Positions 52,602 through 59,630 of a stretch of DNA of 64,000 nt are shown here, piece by piece (the first letter of the stretch is position 1; each line of letters begins with the position of its first letter). The position numbers and the translations under genes are program-made. The stretch is taken from assembly GCA_964486935.1 (NCBI GenBank), contig CAZAPG010000026.1:23540-87539 (forward strand), written 5' to 3'. The DNA is from CAZAPG01 sp964486935 (GTDB lineage: Bacteria; Chloroflexota; Anaerolineae; 4572-78; J111). The notes under the pieces are model-generated. The model searched no databases, was not told where the DNA came from, and saw only the letters and a list, made by a program, of their open reading frames with translations.

Positions 52602-52656
52602 CACGAAAATTGCTGTTTTTGTATTGAATTTTTGATAAAAGCTAATATTTCGTGTT
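52600..52656. promoter_or_regulatory. Candidate operator of the Lrp/AsnC-type regulator
   Basis: AACACGAAA (52600-52608) and TTTCGTGTT (52648-52656) are perfect 9-bp inverted half-sites in an AT-rich stretch between the divergent promoters. Lrp/AsnC proteins bind such spaced sites by DNA wrapping. The assignment rests on position only. Confidence 0.5.
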
Positions 52657-52675
52657 GTTTTTTCGACTCTTTGAA

Positions 52676-52704
52676 TTGACGTGGCCATTGCAAAATTGTA
52701 CAAT
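52676..52704 (+). promoter_or_regulatory. Sigma70-type promoter of the Lrp/AsnC gene
   Basis: TTGACG (52676-52681), a 17-nt spacer and TACAAT (52699-52704). The expected start lies about 15 nt before the GTG start codon, so the leader is just long enough for the Shine-Dalgarno. Confidence 0.8.
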
Positions 52705-52726
52705 GGGCAAAAATTAAGGGGGAAAC

Positions 52727-53191
52727 GTGCCAAAACCGCACAAAGTTGATGATATAGATTTAGCCATTATCCGTATTTTGCAAAAGGATGGGCGCCGCCC
52801 CTACGCCGATATTGCCGCCGAGTTGAAATTAGCCCCCTCTACGGTTCAGCAGCGGGCTAACCGGTTGATTGATGCGGGGTTGCTCAAAATCACTGCTTTG
52901 GTTGACCCGCTAACCCTGGGCATCTCCGTTTTGGCGATGGTTGCCATTAAAGTGGATGGCACCCGTTTGCGCGAAGCCGCAACCGAGATTGGCAAATTTG
53001 GCGAGGTTGATTACGTGGTTATCTGTACCGGACCGTACGATATTTTAATAGAGGTGGCCTGCCACAATAACGACGATCTGCTCGACTTCATCTCCAACAA
53101 ACTGGCCAAGGTTGAAGGCGTCCGGGAGATTGAGACATTTTTATACCTGCGCATCGTCAAAGATTCCGACCAGTGGACCGTGCCGGAGTAG
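52727..53191 (+). CDS. Lrp/AsnC-family transcription regulator
   Basis: 154-aa regulator. Residues about 5-65 hold the winged HTH (DLAIIRILQKDGRRPYADIA, APSTVQQRANRLIDAG), and about 70-150 the RAM/AsnC ligand-binding domain (VDYVVICTGPYDILIEVACH). Such proteins sense amino acids or related compounds and bind DNA as octamers. GTG start with AAGGGGG. Divergent from the aminotransferase / acyl-CoA synthetase / acyl-CoA dehydrogenase operon, which it most likely controls together with itself. A perfect palindromic terminator follows. Confidence 0.9.
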   Translation: MPKPHKVDDIDLAIIRILQKDGRRPYADIAAELKLAPSTVQQRANRLIDAGLLKITALVDPLTLGISVLAMVAIKVDGTRLREAATEIGKFGEVDYVVICTGPYDILIEVACHNNDDLLDFISNKLAKVEGVREIETFLYLRIVKDSDQWTVPE

Positions 53192-53200
53192 GCTGTAACA

Positions 53201-53228
53201 GGAGTCAAAAAGCGCGCTTTTTGACTCC
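53201..53228. terminator. Perfect palindromic terminator after the regulator gene
   Basis: The 28 bases are an exact palindrome (arms GGAGTCAAAAAGCG and CGCTTTTTGACTCC); a four-base loop is formed when the centre opens. It contains a five-T run in the descending arm. Confidence 0.65.
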
Positions 53229-53270
53229 GCTTCGGTTGGTCTCCAGTAATTCAATTTTCTGAGAAGCCTC

Positions 53271-53993
53271 ATGCCAAAACTTTACGACGAACTGGCCGCG
53301 TGGTGGCCTTTGCTCTCCCCACCCGAAGAATATGCGGACGAAGCCGGCTTTTTTGGCCGAGTATTTTTGGAGACGGGCCTGCCTCTCGCGCCAACATTAC
53401 TTGAATTAGGCTGCGGCGGCGGTAATAATGCCCTTTACCTCAAAAGCCTGTTTGCTCAAGTAACCCTCACCGACATCTCCTCCAATATGCTGGCCGTTAG
53501 CCGCGCCCTCAACCCCGACTGTGAGCATTTTGAAGGCGACATGCGCACCATCCGGCTTGGCCGCAGTTTTGATGCCGTCTTCATTCACGACGCCATTGAT
53601 TATATGACAACTCTCCACGATTTGCGCCGGGCCATGGAGACCGCCTTTATTCACTGCCGGCCCGGTGGCGTGGCGCTGTTTGCGCCCGACCATGTGCGCG
53701 AGACCTTTCAGCCATCAACCGGACATGGCGGCGTGGATGGCGCAGAAAAAGGGTTGCGCTATCTCGAGTGGAGCTATGACCCTGACGACAGCGACACAAC
53801 GTACACCACCCAATATGTTTACGTGTTGCGTGAAGACAATCAACCGGTGCGGGTTGAGCATGAGCAGCATGTCTGCGGATTATTTCCTCGCGCCGAGTGG
53901 TTACGCCTGCTGCGTGAAGCGGGCTTCCAACCCAAAGTAATCCGCGACCCGTATGAACGCGACATTTTTGTAGCTGTCAGGCCAACACTTTGA
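53271..53993 (+). CDS. Class I SAM-dependent methyltransferase
   Basis: 240 aa. Motif I is LLELGCGGGNNAL (residues about 43-55), followed by VTLTDISSNMLAVSR (acidic ribose contact), EGDMRTIRLGRSFDAVFIHD (motif II) and HCRPGGVALFAPD. The N-terminus and overall length resemble small-molecule N-methyltransferases. Target unknown. It precedes the GcvT-like gene by about 85 nt. The leader contains ATTTTCTGAGAAG, loosely like the shared leader motif. Confidence 0.85.
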   Translation: MPKLYDELAAWWPLLSPPEEYADEAGFFGRVFLETGLPLAPTLLELGCGGGNNALYLKSLFAQVTLTDISSNMLAVSRALNPDCEHFEGDMRTIRLGRSFDAVFIHDAIDYMTTLHDLRRAMETAFIHCRPGGVALFAPDHVRETFQPSTGHGGVDGAEKGLRYLEWSYDPDDSDTTYTTQYVYVLREDNQPVRVEHEQHVCGLFPRAEWLRLLREAGFQPKVIRDPYERDIFVAVRPTL

Positions 53994-54010
53994 CGAGGGA
54001 TGTAAATAAT

Positions 54011-54040
54011 CTCACGGTTCAAGTTTCACGTTTGAAACGC
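54011..54040. repeat. Heptamer-unit intergenic repeat
   Basis: CTCACGG TTCAAGT TTCACGT TTGAAAC, a run of degenerate 7-nt units between the methyltransferase and GcvT-like genes. Confidence 0.55.
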
Positions 54041-54077
54041 TTTGATAATCAACTTAACTGACACGAAGGGAGTCCCC

Positions 54078-55268
54078 ATGCCCATCCCAAGCCCCTTTCA
54101 CAGCCGTACCGCCGCGCTGTGCCAGAGCCACGAGTGGCGCGACTGGTCGGGCTACCTGGCCGCCAGCCTGTACGAACCCAGCCATGAGCGTGAATATTAC
54201 GCGGTGCGCAACTCGGCAGCGTTGTTTGACGTATCGCCCCTGTTTAAGTACGAAATCAGCGGGCCGGACGCGCCGGCGCTGCTCAACCGGGTGATGACCC
54301 GTGACCTTGGCAAGTGCGCCATCGGCCAGATAATGTACTCCCCCTGGTGCGATGATGACGGCAAGCTGATTGACGACGGCACCGTCGCCCGGCTGGAGGA
54401 GCGGCGCTTCCGCGTAACCGCCGCCACCCACAACCTGCGCTGGTTTCAGGATTGCGGCTTTGGCCTGAACGCGACCGTGGCCGACGTGTCAACCGAACTG
54501 GCGGCGCTGGCCCTGCAAGGCCCCCACGCCCGCAACATTCTCAAAACCGTGGTTGAAGGGGCTGACCTGAACGCGCTCAAATTTTTCCACTTTGCCCAGG
54601 CCAAAATTTTCGGCATCCCTGTAACCATCACCCGCACCGGCTACACCGGCGATTTGGGTTACGAGCTGTGGCTGACTCCCCGCCACGCCGAACGGGCGTG
54701 GGACGTGTTGCTGGAGCGGGGCGCGGCCTACGGCATTACTCCGGCCGGGATGCTGGCCCTGGACATCGCCCGCATCGAGGCCGGCTTTCCCCTGATTGAG
54801 ATTGATTACATCCCCGCGCCCAGGGCGCTGACTCCGGCGCAGACTTCCTCGCCCTTTGAAGCGGGGATGGGCTGGGCGGTCAACTTTGACAAGGTCAACT
54901 TTGTGGGCCGACGCGCCCTGCTGGCCGAACAGGAGCGCGGCTCCAGATGGGCCTTTGTCGGGCTTGAGGTTCACTGGCCGGATATCGAGGCCCTGTACCA
55001 AAAATTTGATTTGACCCCCAAAGTGGCCGGGCGCGCCTCGCGCAGTTCCGTGCCGGTTTATCAAGATGGCCGGCAAATCGGCCAGGCCACCAGCCACACC
55101 TACTCGCCGCTGCTAAAAAAATACATCGCTTTGGCCACCATTGAGCGCGAACGCGCCGCGCCCGGCGCTGAATTTCAAATGGAGATGACGGTCGAGTTCA
55201 CCCGCCAGCAGGCGCGGGCCAGGGTGGTCAAGCTGCCGTTTTTTGACCCACCACGAAAGCGAGTCTAG
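54078..55268 (+). CDS. Aminomethyltransferase-family (GcvT-like) protein
   Basis: 396 aa with the folate-binding GcvT fold. LFDVSPLFKYEISGPDAPAL, SPWCDDDGKLIDDGTVARLE (acidic catalytic region), LALQGPHARNIL, TRTGYTGDLGYELWLTPRH and FVGRRALLAEQ are all family hallmarks. The glycine-cleavage T protein, dimethylglycine and sarcosine oxidising enzymes and DMSP demethylase share this fold; the substrate is probably a methylated amine or similar donor to tetrahydrofolate. The ATG at 54078 follows GAAGGGAG. No gcvH or gcvP is nearby. Two FAD oxidoreductase genes follow within 3 nt and by overlap, so they form one operon. Confidence 0.85.
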   Translation: MPIPSPFHSRTAALCQSHEWRDWSGYLAASLYEPSHEREYYAVRNSAALFDVSPLFKYEISGPDAPALLNRVMTRDLGKCAIGQIMYSPWCDDDGKLIDDGTVARLEERRFRVTAATHNLRWFQDCGFGLNATVADVSTELAALALQGPHARNILKTVVEGADLNALKFFHFAQAKIFGIPVTITRTGYTGDLGYELWLTPRHAERAWDVLLERGAAYGITPAGMLALDIARIEAGFPLIEIDYIPAPRALTPAQTSSPFEAGMGWAVNFDKVNFVGRRALLAEQERGSRWAFVGLEVHWPDIEALYQKFDLTPKVAGRASRSSVPVYQDGRQIGQATSHTYSPLLKKYIALATIERERAAPGAEFQMEMTVEFTRQQARARVVKLPFFDPPRKRV

Positions 55269-55271
55269 CCA

Positions 55272-56852
55272 ATGACCAAACAATACGACGCCATCATCAT
55301 CGGAGCCGGCCACAATGGGCTGGTGAACGCGGCCTATCTGGCCAGAGCCGGCAAAAAAGTGCTGGTGCTGGAGCGGCGCGACATCGTCGGCGGGGCGACC
55401 GTGACCGAGGAGATTGTGCCCGGCTTCAAGTTCAGCGTCTTTTCCTACCTGGTCAGCCTGCTGCGGCCCGATATTATCCGCGACCTCAACCTGCCCAAAC
55501 ACGGGCTGATGCTGCTGCCCTTTGAAGGCTCGTTGACGCCCGGTTACCACGGCCCCTACATCTACAAAGATGCCGACCACTTCCGCTCGCTGCGCAACAT
55601 CGCCCGCCTCTCCCCCCGCGACGCCGAGGCTTATGACGAGTACAAGCTGGCGATGACCCACATGGCCAAAGCGGTCAAATATTTTCAGGATCACGTGATG
55701 CCCGACCCGGTGCGTCAAAATGAAGCTGACCGCCAAAAGCTATCCGAGATGGGCCGCTACCTGCGCGACCTCGGCCCGCAAAAAGTGGCGACGCTCATCA
55801 AGCTGCTGACCATGAGCGCCGCCGATTTTTTGGAAGAGTGGTTTGAGCACCCGCTGATGGTGGCCGATTTGTGTACCAGCGGCATCATCGGCACCTTTTT
55901 AGGGCCGCGCTCACCGGGCACGGCCTACGTGCTGCTGCATCACTACATGGGCGAGGTTGACGGCGTGTTCCGGGCCTGGGGCTTTGCCAAAGGCGGCACC
56001 GGCGCGGTCTCGCGGGCCATCGCCGCCGCCGCCCGTGAGTTCGGGGCCGAAATTCGCACCGAAGCGCCGGCGGCGCAGGTCATCATAAAAAATGGGCAGG
56101 CGCGGGGCGTCGTTTTGCAAAACGGCGACGAGCTGGCCGCCGATATCGTTATCTCCGCCGCCGACCCCAGGCGCACCTTTCTGCAACTGGTCGATCCGGC
56201 GCTGCTGCCGGACGATTTTGTGGAGAGCATTCGCCGCTACAACATTCACGGTTCATCGGCCAAAGTCAATCTGGCCCTGGCCGGCCTGCCGGAATTTGAA
56301 TGCCTGCCCGGCAACGGGCCGCACCTGCGGGCCGCCATCTCCATTGGCCCCGGCGTTGATTACATCGAGCGGGCTTATGATGACGCCAAATATGGCGACT
56401 TCTCCCGCTGGCCCTATCTGGATTTGCTCATTCCTTCGCTGATTGACCCGGATATGGCCCCGCCCGGCCAGCACGTAATGACCTGTTTTGTGCAGTACGC
56501 GCCGTACCACTTAAAAGAAGGTACCTGGGATGAAAAGCGCGAGGCGTTGGGCGATGCCGTCGTCGAGGCATTGGAAGCGTTTATTCCCAACATCAAAAAA
56601 ATTATTGTGGGCCGTCAGGTGATGACTCCCATCGACATCGAGCGGGTGGCCGGCATTACCGGCGGCAACATTTTCCACGGCGAGCTGCGGCTGTCGCAAC
56701 TGCTCTTCAGCCGCCCTGCCCCCGGCTACAACCAGTATCGCACCCCGATTAAAAACTATTACAGTTGCGGCTCCGGTAACCATCCCGGCGGCGGAATCTC
56801 CGGCGCGCCGGGCCGGCTGGCCGCCCTTGAGATTTTGAAGGATATGTCATGA
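55272..56852 (+). CDS. Phytoene-dehydrogenase-like FAD oxidoreductase (copy A)
   Basis: 526 aa. FAD motif IIIGAGHNGLVNAAYLARAG, then VLVLERRDIVGGATVTEE; the C-terminal contact is YYSCGSGNHPGGGISGAPG. COG1233 family; oxidises an unknown substrate. It overlaps its paralogue downstream by 4 nt (ATGA) and follows the GcvT-like gene by 3 nt, so all three are translationally coupled. The first 53 bases include a 41-base stretch identical to the start of the next gene, though the proteins have diverged elsewhere. Confidence 0.87.
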   Translation: MTKQYDAIIIGAGHNGLVNAAYLARAGKKVLVLERRDIVGGATVTEEIVPGFKFSVFSYLVSLLRPDIIRDLNLPKHGLMLLPFEGSLTPGYHGPYIYKDADHFRSLRNIARLSPRDAEAYDEYKLAMTHMAKAVKYFQDHVMPDPVRQNEADRQKLSEMGRYLRDLGPQKVATLIKLLTMSAADFLEEWFEHPLMVADLCTSGIIGTFLGPRSPGTAYVLLHHYMGEVDGVFRAWGFAKGGTGAVSRAIAAAAREFGAEIRTEAPAAQVIIKNGQARGVVLQNGDELAADIVISAADPRRTFLQLVDPALLPDDFVESIRRYNIHGSSAKVNLALAGLPEFECLPGNGPHLRAAISIGPGVDYIERAYDDAKYGDFSRWPYLDLLIPSLIDPDMAPPGQHVMTCFVQYAPYHLKEGTWDEKREALGDAVVEALEAFIPNIKKIIVGRQVMTPIDIERVAGITGGNIFHGELRLSQLLFSRPAPGYNQYRTPIKNYYSCGSGNHPGGGISGAPGRLAALEILKDMS

Positions 56853-58450
56853 CCAAACCCTACGACGCCATCATCATCGGAGCCGGCCACAATGGGCTGG
56901 TAACGGCCGGGCTGCTGGCCAAAGCCGGGCAGCGCGTGCTGGTGCTGGAACAGCGCGACAAACCGGGCGGCGTGGCCACCACCGAAGAAATCTTCCCCGG
57001 CTTCAAATTCAACACCGGGGCCGCCGATGCCGGCATGTTCCGGCCAGAGGTGGTCGAGGCGCTCAACCTGACTCAATACGGCCTGGAATTTCTCGACAGC
57101 CCGGCGGTAGCTTTTGCTCCGCAGCCCGACGGCCCCGGCCTGACCCTGTGGCGCGATGTGCAAAAATCGCAGGCCGAGATTGCCCGCTTCTCCGAGAGTG
57201 ACGCCGAGACGTTTCCGGCCTTTGTGCAGGCGGTCAATGACATGACGCAGCGGCTCGACGGGTTGATGACCCGCACCCCGCCCAACCTTACCCCGGACCA
57301 GCTTGACCGCCTGCTGCCCTGGCTGGGCGACAGCCTGGGGCTGCGCCCGCTCAGTTATGACCACTTCAACCATTTGTTGCGGGTGCTGGCCCTCAGCGCA
57401 ACCGAATTTCTGGACGAGTGGTTTGAAAGCGACGCGCTCAAGGGGCTGCTGGGGCCGGCGGGCGTCGCTGGCGCGATGCAGGGACCGAAGGCGCCCTACA
57501 CCGCCGCCATCATGCTCTACCACTACCTGGGCGGCGGAACGGCCACCGGCTTCCGGGCCAGCCGCTTTGTGCGCGGCGGCGTGGGGCAACTCCCGGCGGC
57601 GCTGGCGAACGCGGCCCGCGCCCAGGGCGTCGAGATACGAACCGGCGCAAGGGTAGCCGGAATCATCATTGATGACAACCGGGCCGCCGGCGTCACCCTG
57701 GCCGGCGGCGAGCAAATCCCGGCCAGTGCCATCATCTCCAATGCCGACCCGCGCCGGACTTTTTTTGAGCTGGTCGCCCCAACCTGGCTTGATGTGCGCT
57801 TTGTCCGCCGCATCAAAAATATTCGCTTCAAAGGCTGCACCGCCAAAGTCAACCTGGCCCTGAACGACCTGCCCGCTTTCACCAGCCTCGGTCCCCAATC
57901 CTCCGCCCCCCTGACCGGCCACATTCTCATTTGCCCCGGCCTTGATTACCTGGAGCGGGCCTACGACGACGCCAAATATGGCCGATTCTCGCGGCAACCC
58001 TATCTTGATGTGGTCATTCCGACCGCGCTCGAGCCGGCGCTGGCCCCGGCCGGGCAACACATCATGTCGATTACGATGCAGTACGCTCCCTACCACCTGC
58101 GCGAAGGCAACTGGGATGAACAGCGAGAGGCGCTGGGCGACCGCATCATCGACACTCTGGCCGAATACGCGCCCAATTTGAAAGCGTCGATTCTGCACCG
58201 GCAGGTTATCACCCCGCTGGATTTTGAGCGCGATTACGGCCTGACCGAAGGCAGCATCTACCACGGCCAGATGGACCTCAGCCAGATGCTGTTTATGCGC
58301 CCGCTGCCCGGCTACAGCCAGTACCGCGCCCCGATTCAAAATCTGTACCTGTGCGGGGCGGGTACCCACCCCGGCGGCGGCCTCACCGGCGCGCCGGGTC
58401 TCAATGCCGCCCGCGAAGTGTTGAAAGATTTGCAGGGAACGAGTGATTAA
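56849..58450 (+). CDS. Phytoene-dehydrogenase-like FAD oxidoreductase (copy B)
   Basis: 533 aa, same family and order of motifs as copy A: IIIGAGHNGLVTAGLLAKAG, VLVLEQRDKPGGVATTEE and LYLCGAGTHPGGGLTGAPG. Since A and B are adjacent, overlap and are the same length, they may form a heteromeric enzyme or act in series. Substrate unknown; the GcvT-like neighbour suggests oxidation of a methylated amine whose methyl group goes to folate. Confidence 0.87.
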   Translation: MTKPYDAIIIGAGHNGLVTAGLLAKAGQRVLVLEQRDKPGGVATTEEIFPGFKFNTGAADAGMFRPEVVEALNLTQYGLEFLDSPAVAFAPQPDGPGLTLWRDVQKSQAEIARFSESDAETFPAFVQAVNDMTQRLDGLMTRTPPNLTPDQLDRLLPWLGDSLGLRPLSYDHFNHLLRVLALSATEFLDEWFESDALKGLLGPAGVAGAMQGPKAPYTAAIMLYHYLGGGTATGFRASRFVRGGVGQLPAALANAARAQGVEIRTGARVAGIIIDDNRAAGVTLAGGEQIPASAIISNADPRRTFFELVAPTWLDVRFVRRIKNIRFKGCTAKVNLALNDLPAFTSLGPQSSAPLTGHILICPGLDYLERAYDDAKYGRFSRQPYLDVVIPTALEPALAPAGQHIMSITMQYAPYHLREGNWDEQREALGDRIIDTLAEYAPNLKASILHRQVITPLDFERDYGLTEGSIYHGQMDLSQMLFMRPLPGYSQYRAPIQNLYLCGAGTHPGGGLTGAPGLNAAREVLKDLQGTSD

Positions 58451-58474
58451 CACCACGTCCCACGTTCCACGGAT
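58451..58474. repeat. Heptamer-unit intergenic repeat
   Basis: CACCACGTCCCACGTTCCAC with units CCACGTC CCACGTT CCACGGA directly after the copy B stop codon. Confidence 0.5.
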
Positions 58475-58525
58475 GCGTAGCCCTGTGTAACGACAGTTAT
58501 TAGAGTTGGTGCTCAATAAGAAATA

Positions 58526-58586
58526 GGACACAGATGAACACGGATTTCACGGATTCTTCTTTGATTTTTTGACATAATCTGTGTCC
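58526..58586. repeat. Inverted repeat with 'CACGGATTTCACGGATT' type spacer
   Basis: GGACACAGAT (58526-58535) and ATCTGTGTCC (58577-58586) are exact inverted 10-mers around a stretch with CACGGAT units of about nine bases. Similar intergenic fillers occur widely in bacterial genomes. Function not known. Confidence 0.65.
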
Positions 58587-58640
58587 CAAAACTTAACTCA
58601 GTTATTCAGCAACAACTCTATTATTATAAGGACTCAGACA

Positions 58641-59462
58641 ATGAACCCATCAACCGAATGGCGTTACGACCGGCTGACCTGGCCGGAGATGAAGGCGGCT
58701 ATCGACCGGCAGCCGCAGCCGGTGGTGGCCATCCCCATTGGCGCGGTAGAAGACCACGGGCCGCACCTGCCCCTGTCGACCGATAATGACATTCTGGAAT
58801 CGGTGCTGGCCGAATGTGGCCGCCGCGCCGGAGGCGATTTGCTGGTGCTGCCCACCATCCCTTTTGGGCTGGACGAGCACCATATGGACTTCCCCGGCAC
58901 CATCGCCATTGATATTGAAACCTGCATCAGCTACCTGTCGCAGGTGGCTGTTTCTGTGGCGCGGCACGGCTTTCGCCATATTCTGATTGTCAACGGCCAC
59001 GGCTCCAACGCCTCCATTTGCGATTTGGCGGCGCGCAAGTGCGTGCTGGCCACCGGCGTTATCTGCGCCAGCACCACCATCAACGCCGCGGTTGACCCGG
59101 CCCTGGTGCGCGATGCGCTCGACGCGCACCGCCGGGGCGGGCCGGGCAGCGTGGGCCACGCCGGCGAGTACGAAACCGCCATGATGCTGCACGCCCTGCC
59201 CGATTATGTGCAAATGGACAAAGCCGCCCGCGATGTGGGTCAGCTTAAGCTCAAATATTTCAACTGGGACCACCCCGAACCCAGCGCCTACGCCTGGCAG
59301 GATTGGTGGAGCCGCTTTTCCGCCGAGGGTATCTGCGGCGACGCCTCCGCCGCCACCCGCGAATTTGGCGAGTTGATGTTTGAAACCACCGTTACCCGCT
59401 TTGTGGAACTGGCGCGCGAGTTTCGGACCATTCCCATTCGGGAGCGGGTGGACCATCATTAA
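58641..59462 (+). CDS. Creatininase-family protein
   Basis: 273 aa. Metal ligands and signature residues: GAVEDHGPHLPLSTD (Glu, His and Asp ligands), LIVNGHGSNASI and SVGHAGEYETAMML. The family hydrolyses cyclic amides and formamides (creatinine, FAPy, mycofactocin precursor); the substrate here is not determined. ATG 58641 follows TAAGGA; an in-frame upstream frame start lies in the repeat. It stands between the FAD oxidoreductases and the MttB-family gene, consistent with a route for methylated N-compounds. Confidence 0.88.
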   Translation: MNPSTEWRYDRLTWPEMKAAIDRQPQPVVAIPIGAVEDHGPHLPLSTDNDILESVLAECGRRAGGDLLVLPTIPFGLDEHHMDFPGTIAIDIETCISYLSQVAVSVARHGFRHILIVNGHGSNASICDLAARKCVLATGVICASTTINAAVDPALVRDALDAHRRGGPGSVGHAGEYETAMMLHALPDYVQMDKAARDVGQLKLKYFNWDHPEPSAYAWQDWWSRFSAEGICGDASAATREFGELMFETTVTRFVELAREFRTIPIRERVDHH

Positions 59463-59489
59463 TATTGCTACAGGACCTTATCAGACAAC

Positions 59490-59590
59490 TTCTTGTTTTT
59501 TGAACAAGAAAATTTGTTACACAGAGATTCACTGAGAAGGCACTGAGATTCACTGGGGAAAAATTCAAGAATCTCCGCGCATCTCTGTGT
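59490..59590. repeat. Small hairpin and a second repeat of the CACAGAG type
   Basis: TTCTTGTT (59490-59497) / AACAAGAA (59503-59510) may act as a weak terminator. Then ACACAGAGAT (59519-59528) and ATCTCTGTGT (59581-59590) are exact inverted 10-mers around GATTCACTGAG-type units, comparable to the repeat at 58526-58586. Confidence 0.6.
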
Positions 59591-59630
59591 ACCTGTTTGA
59601 TTCCGGCTTGTCCGGGTTAGGAATTACACA

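Noticed and set aside
56759..58531. 590-codon minus-strand open frame opposite FAD oxidoreductase copy B
   Set aside because: The plus-strand gene has all family motifs and overlaps its neighbour by ATGA. The minus frame has no recognisable domain and exists because of high GC at codon position 3.
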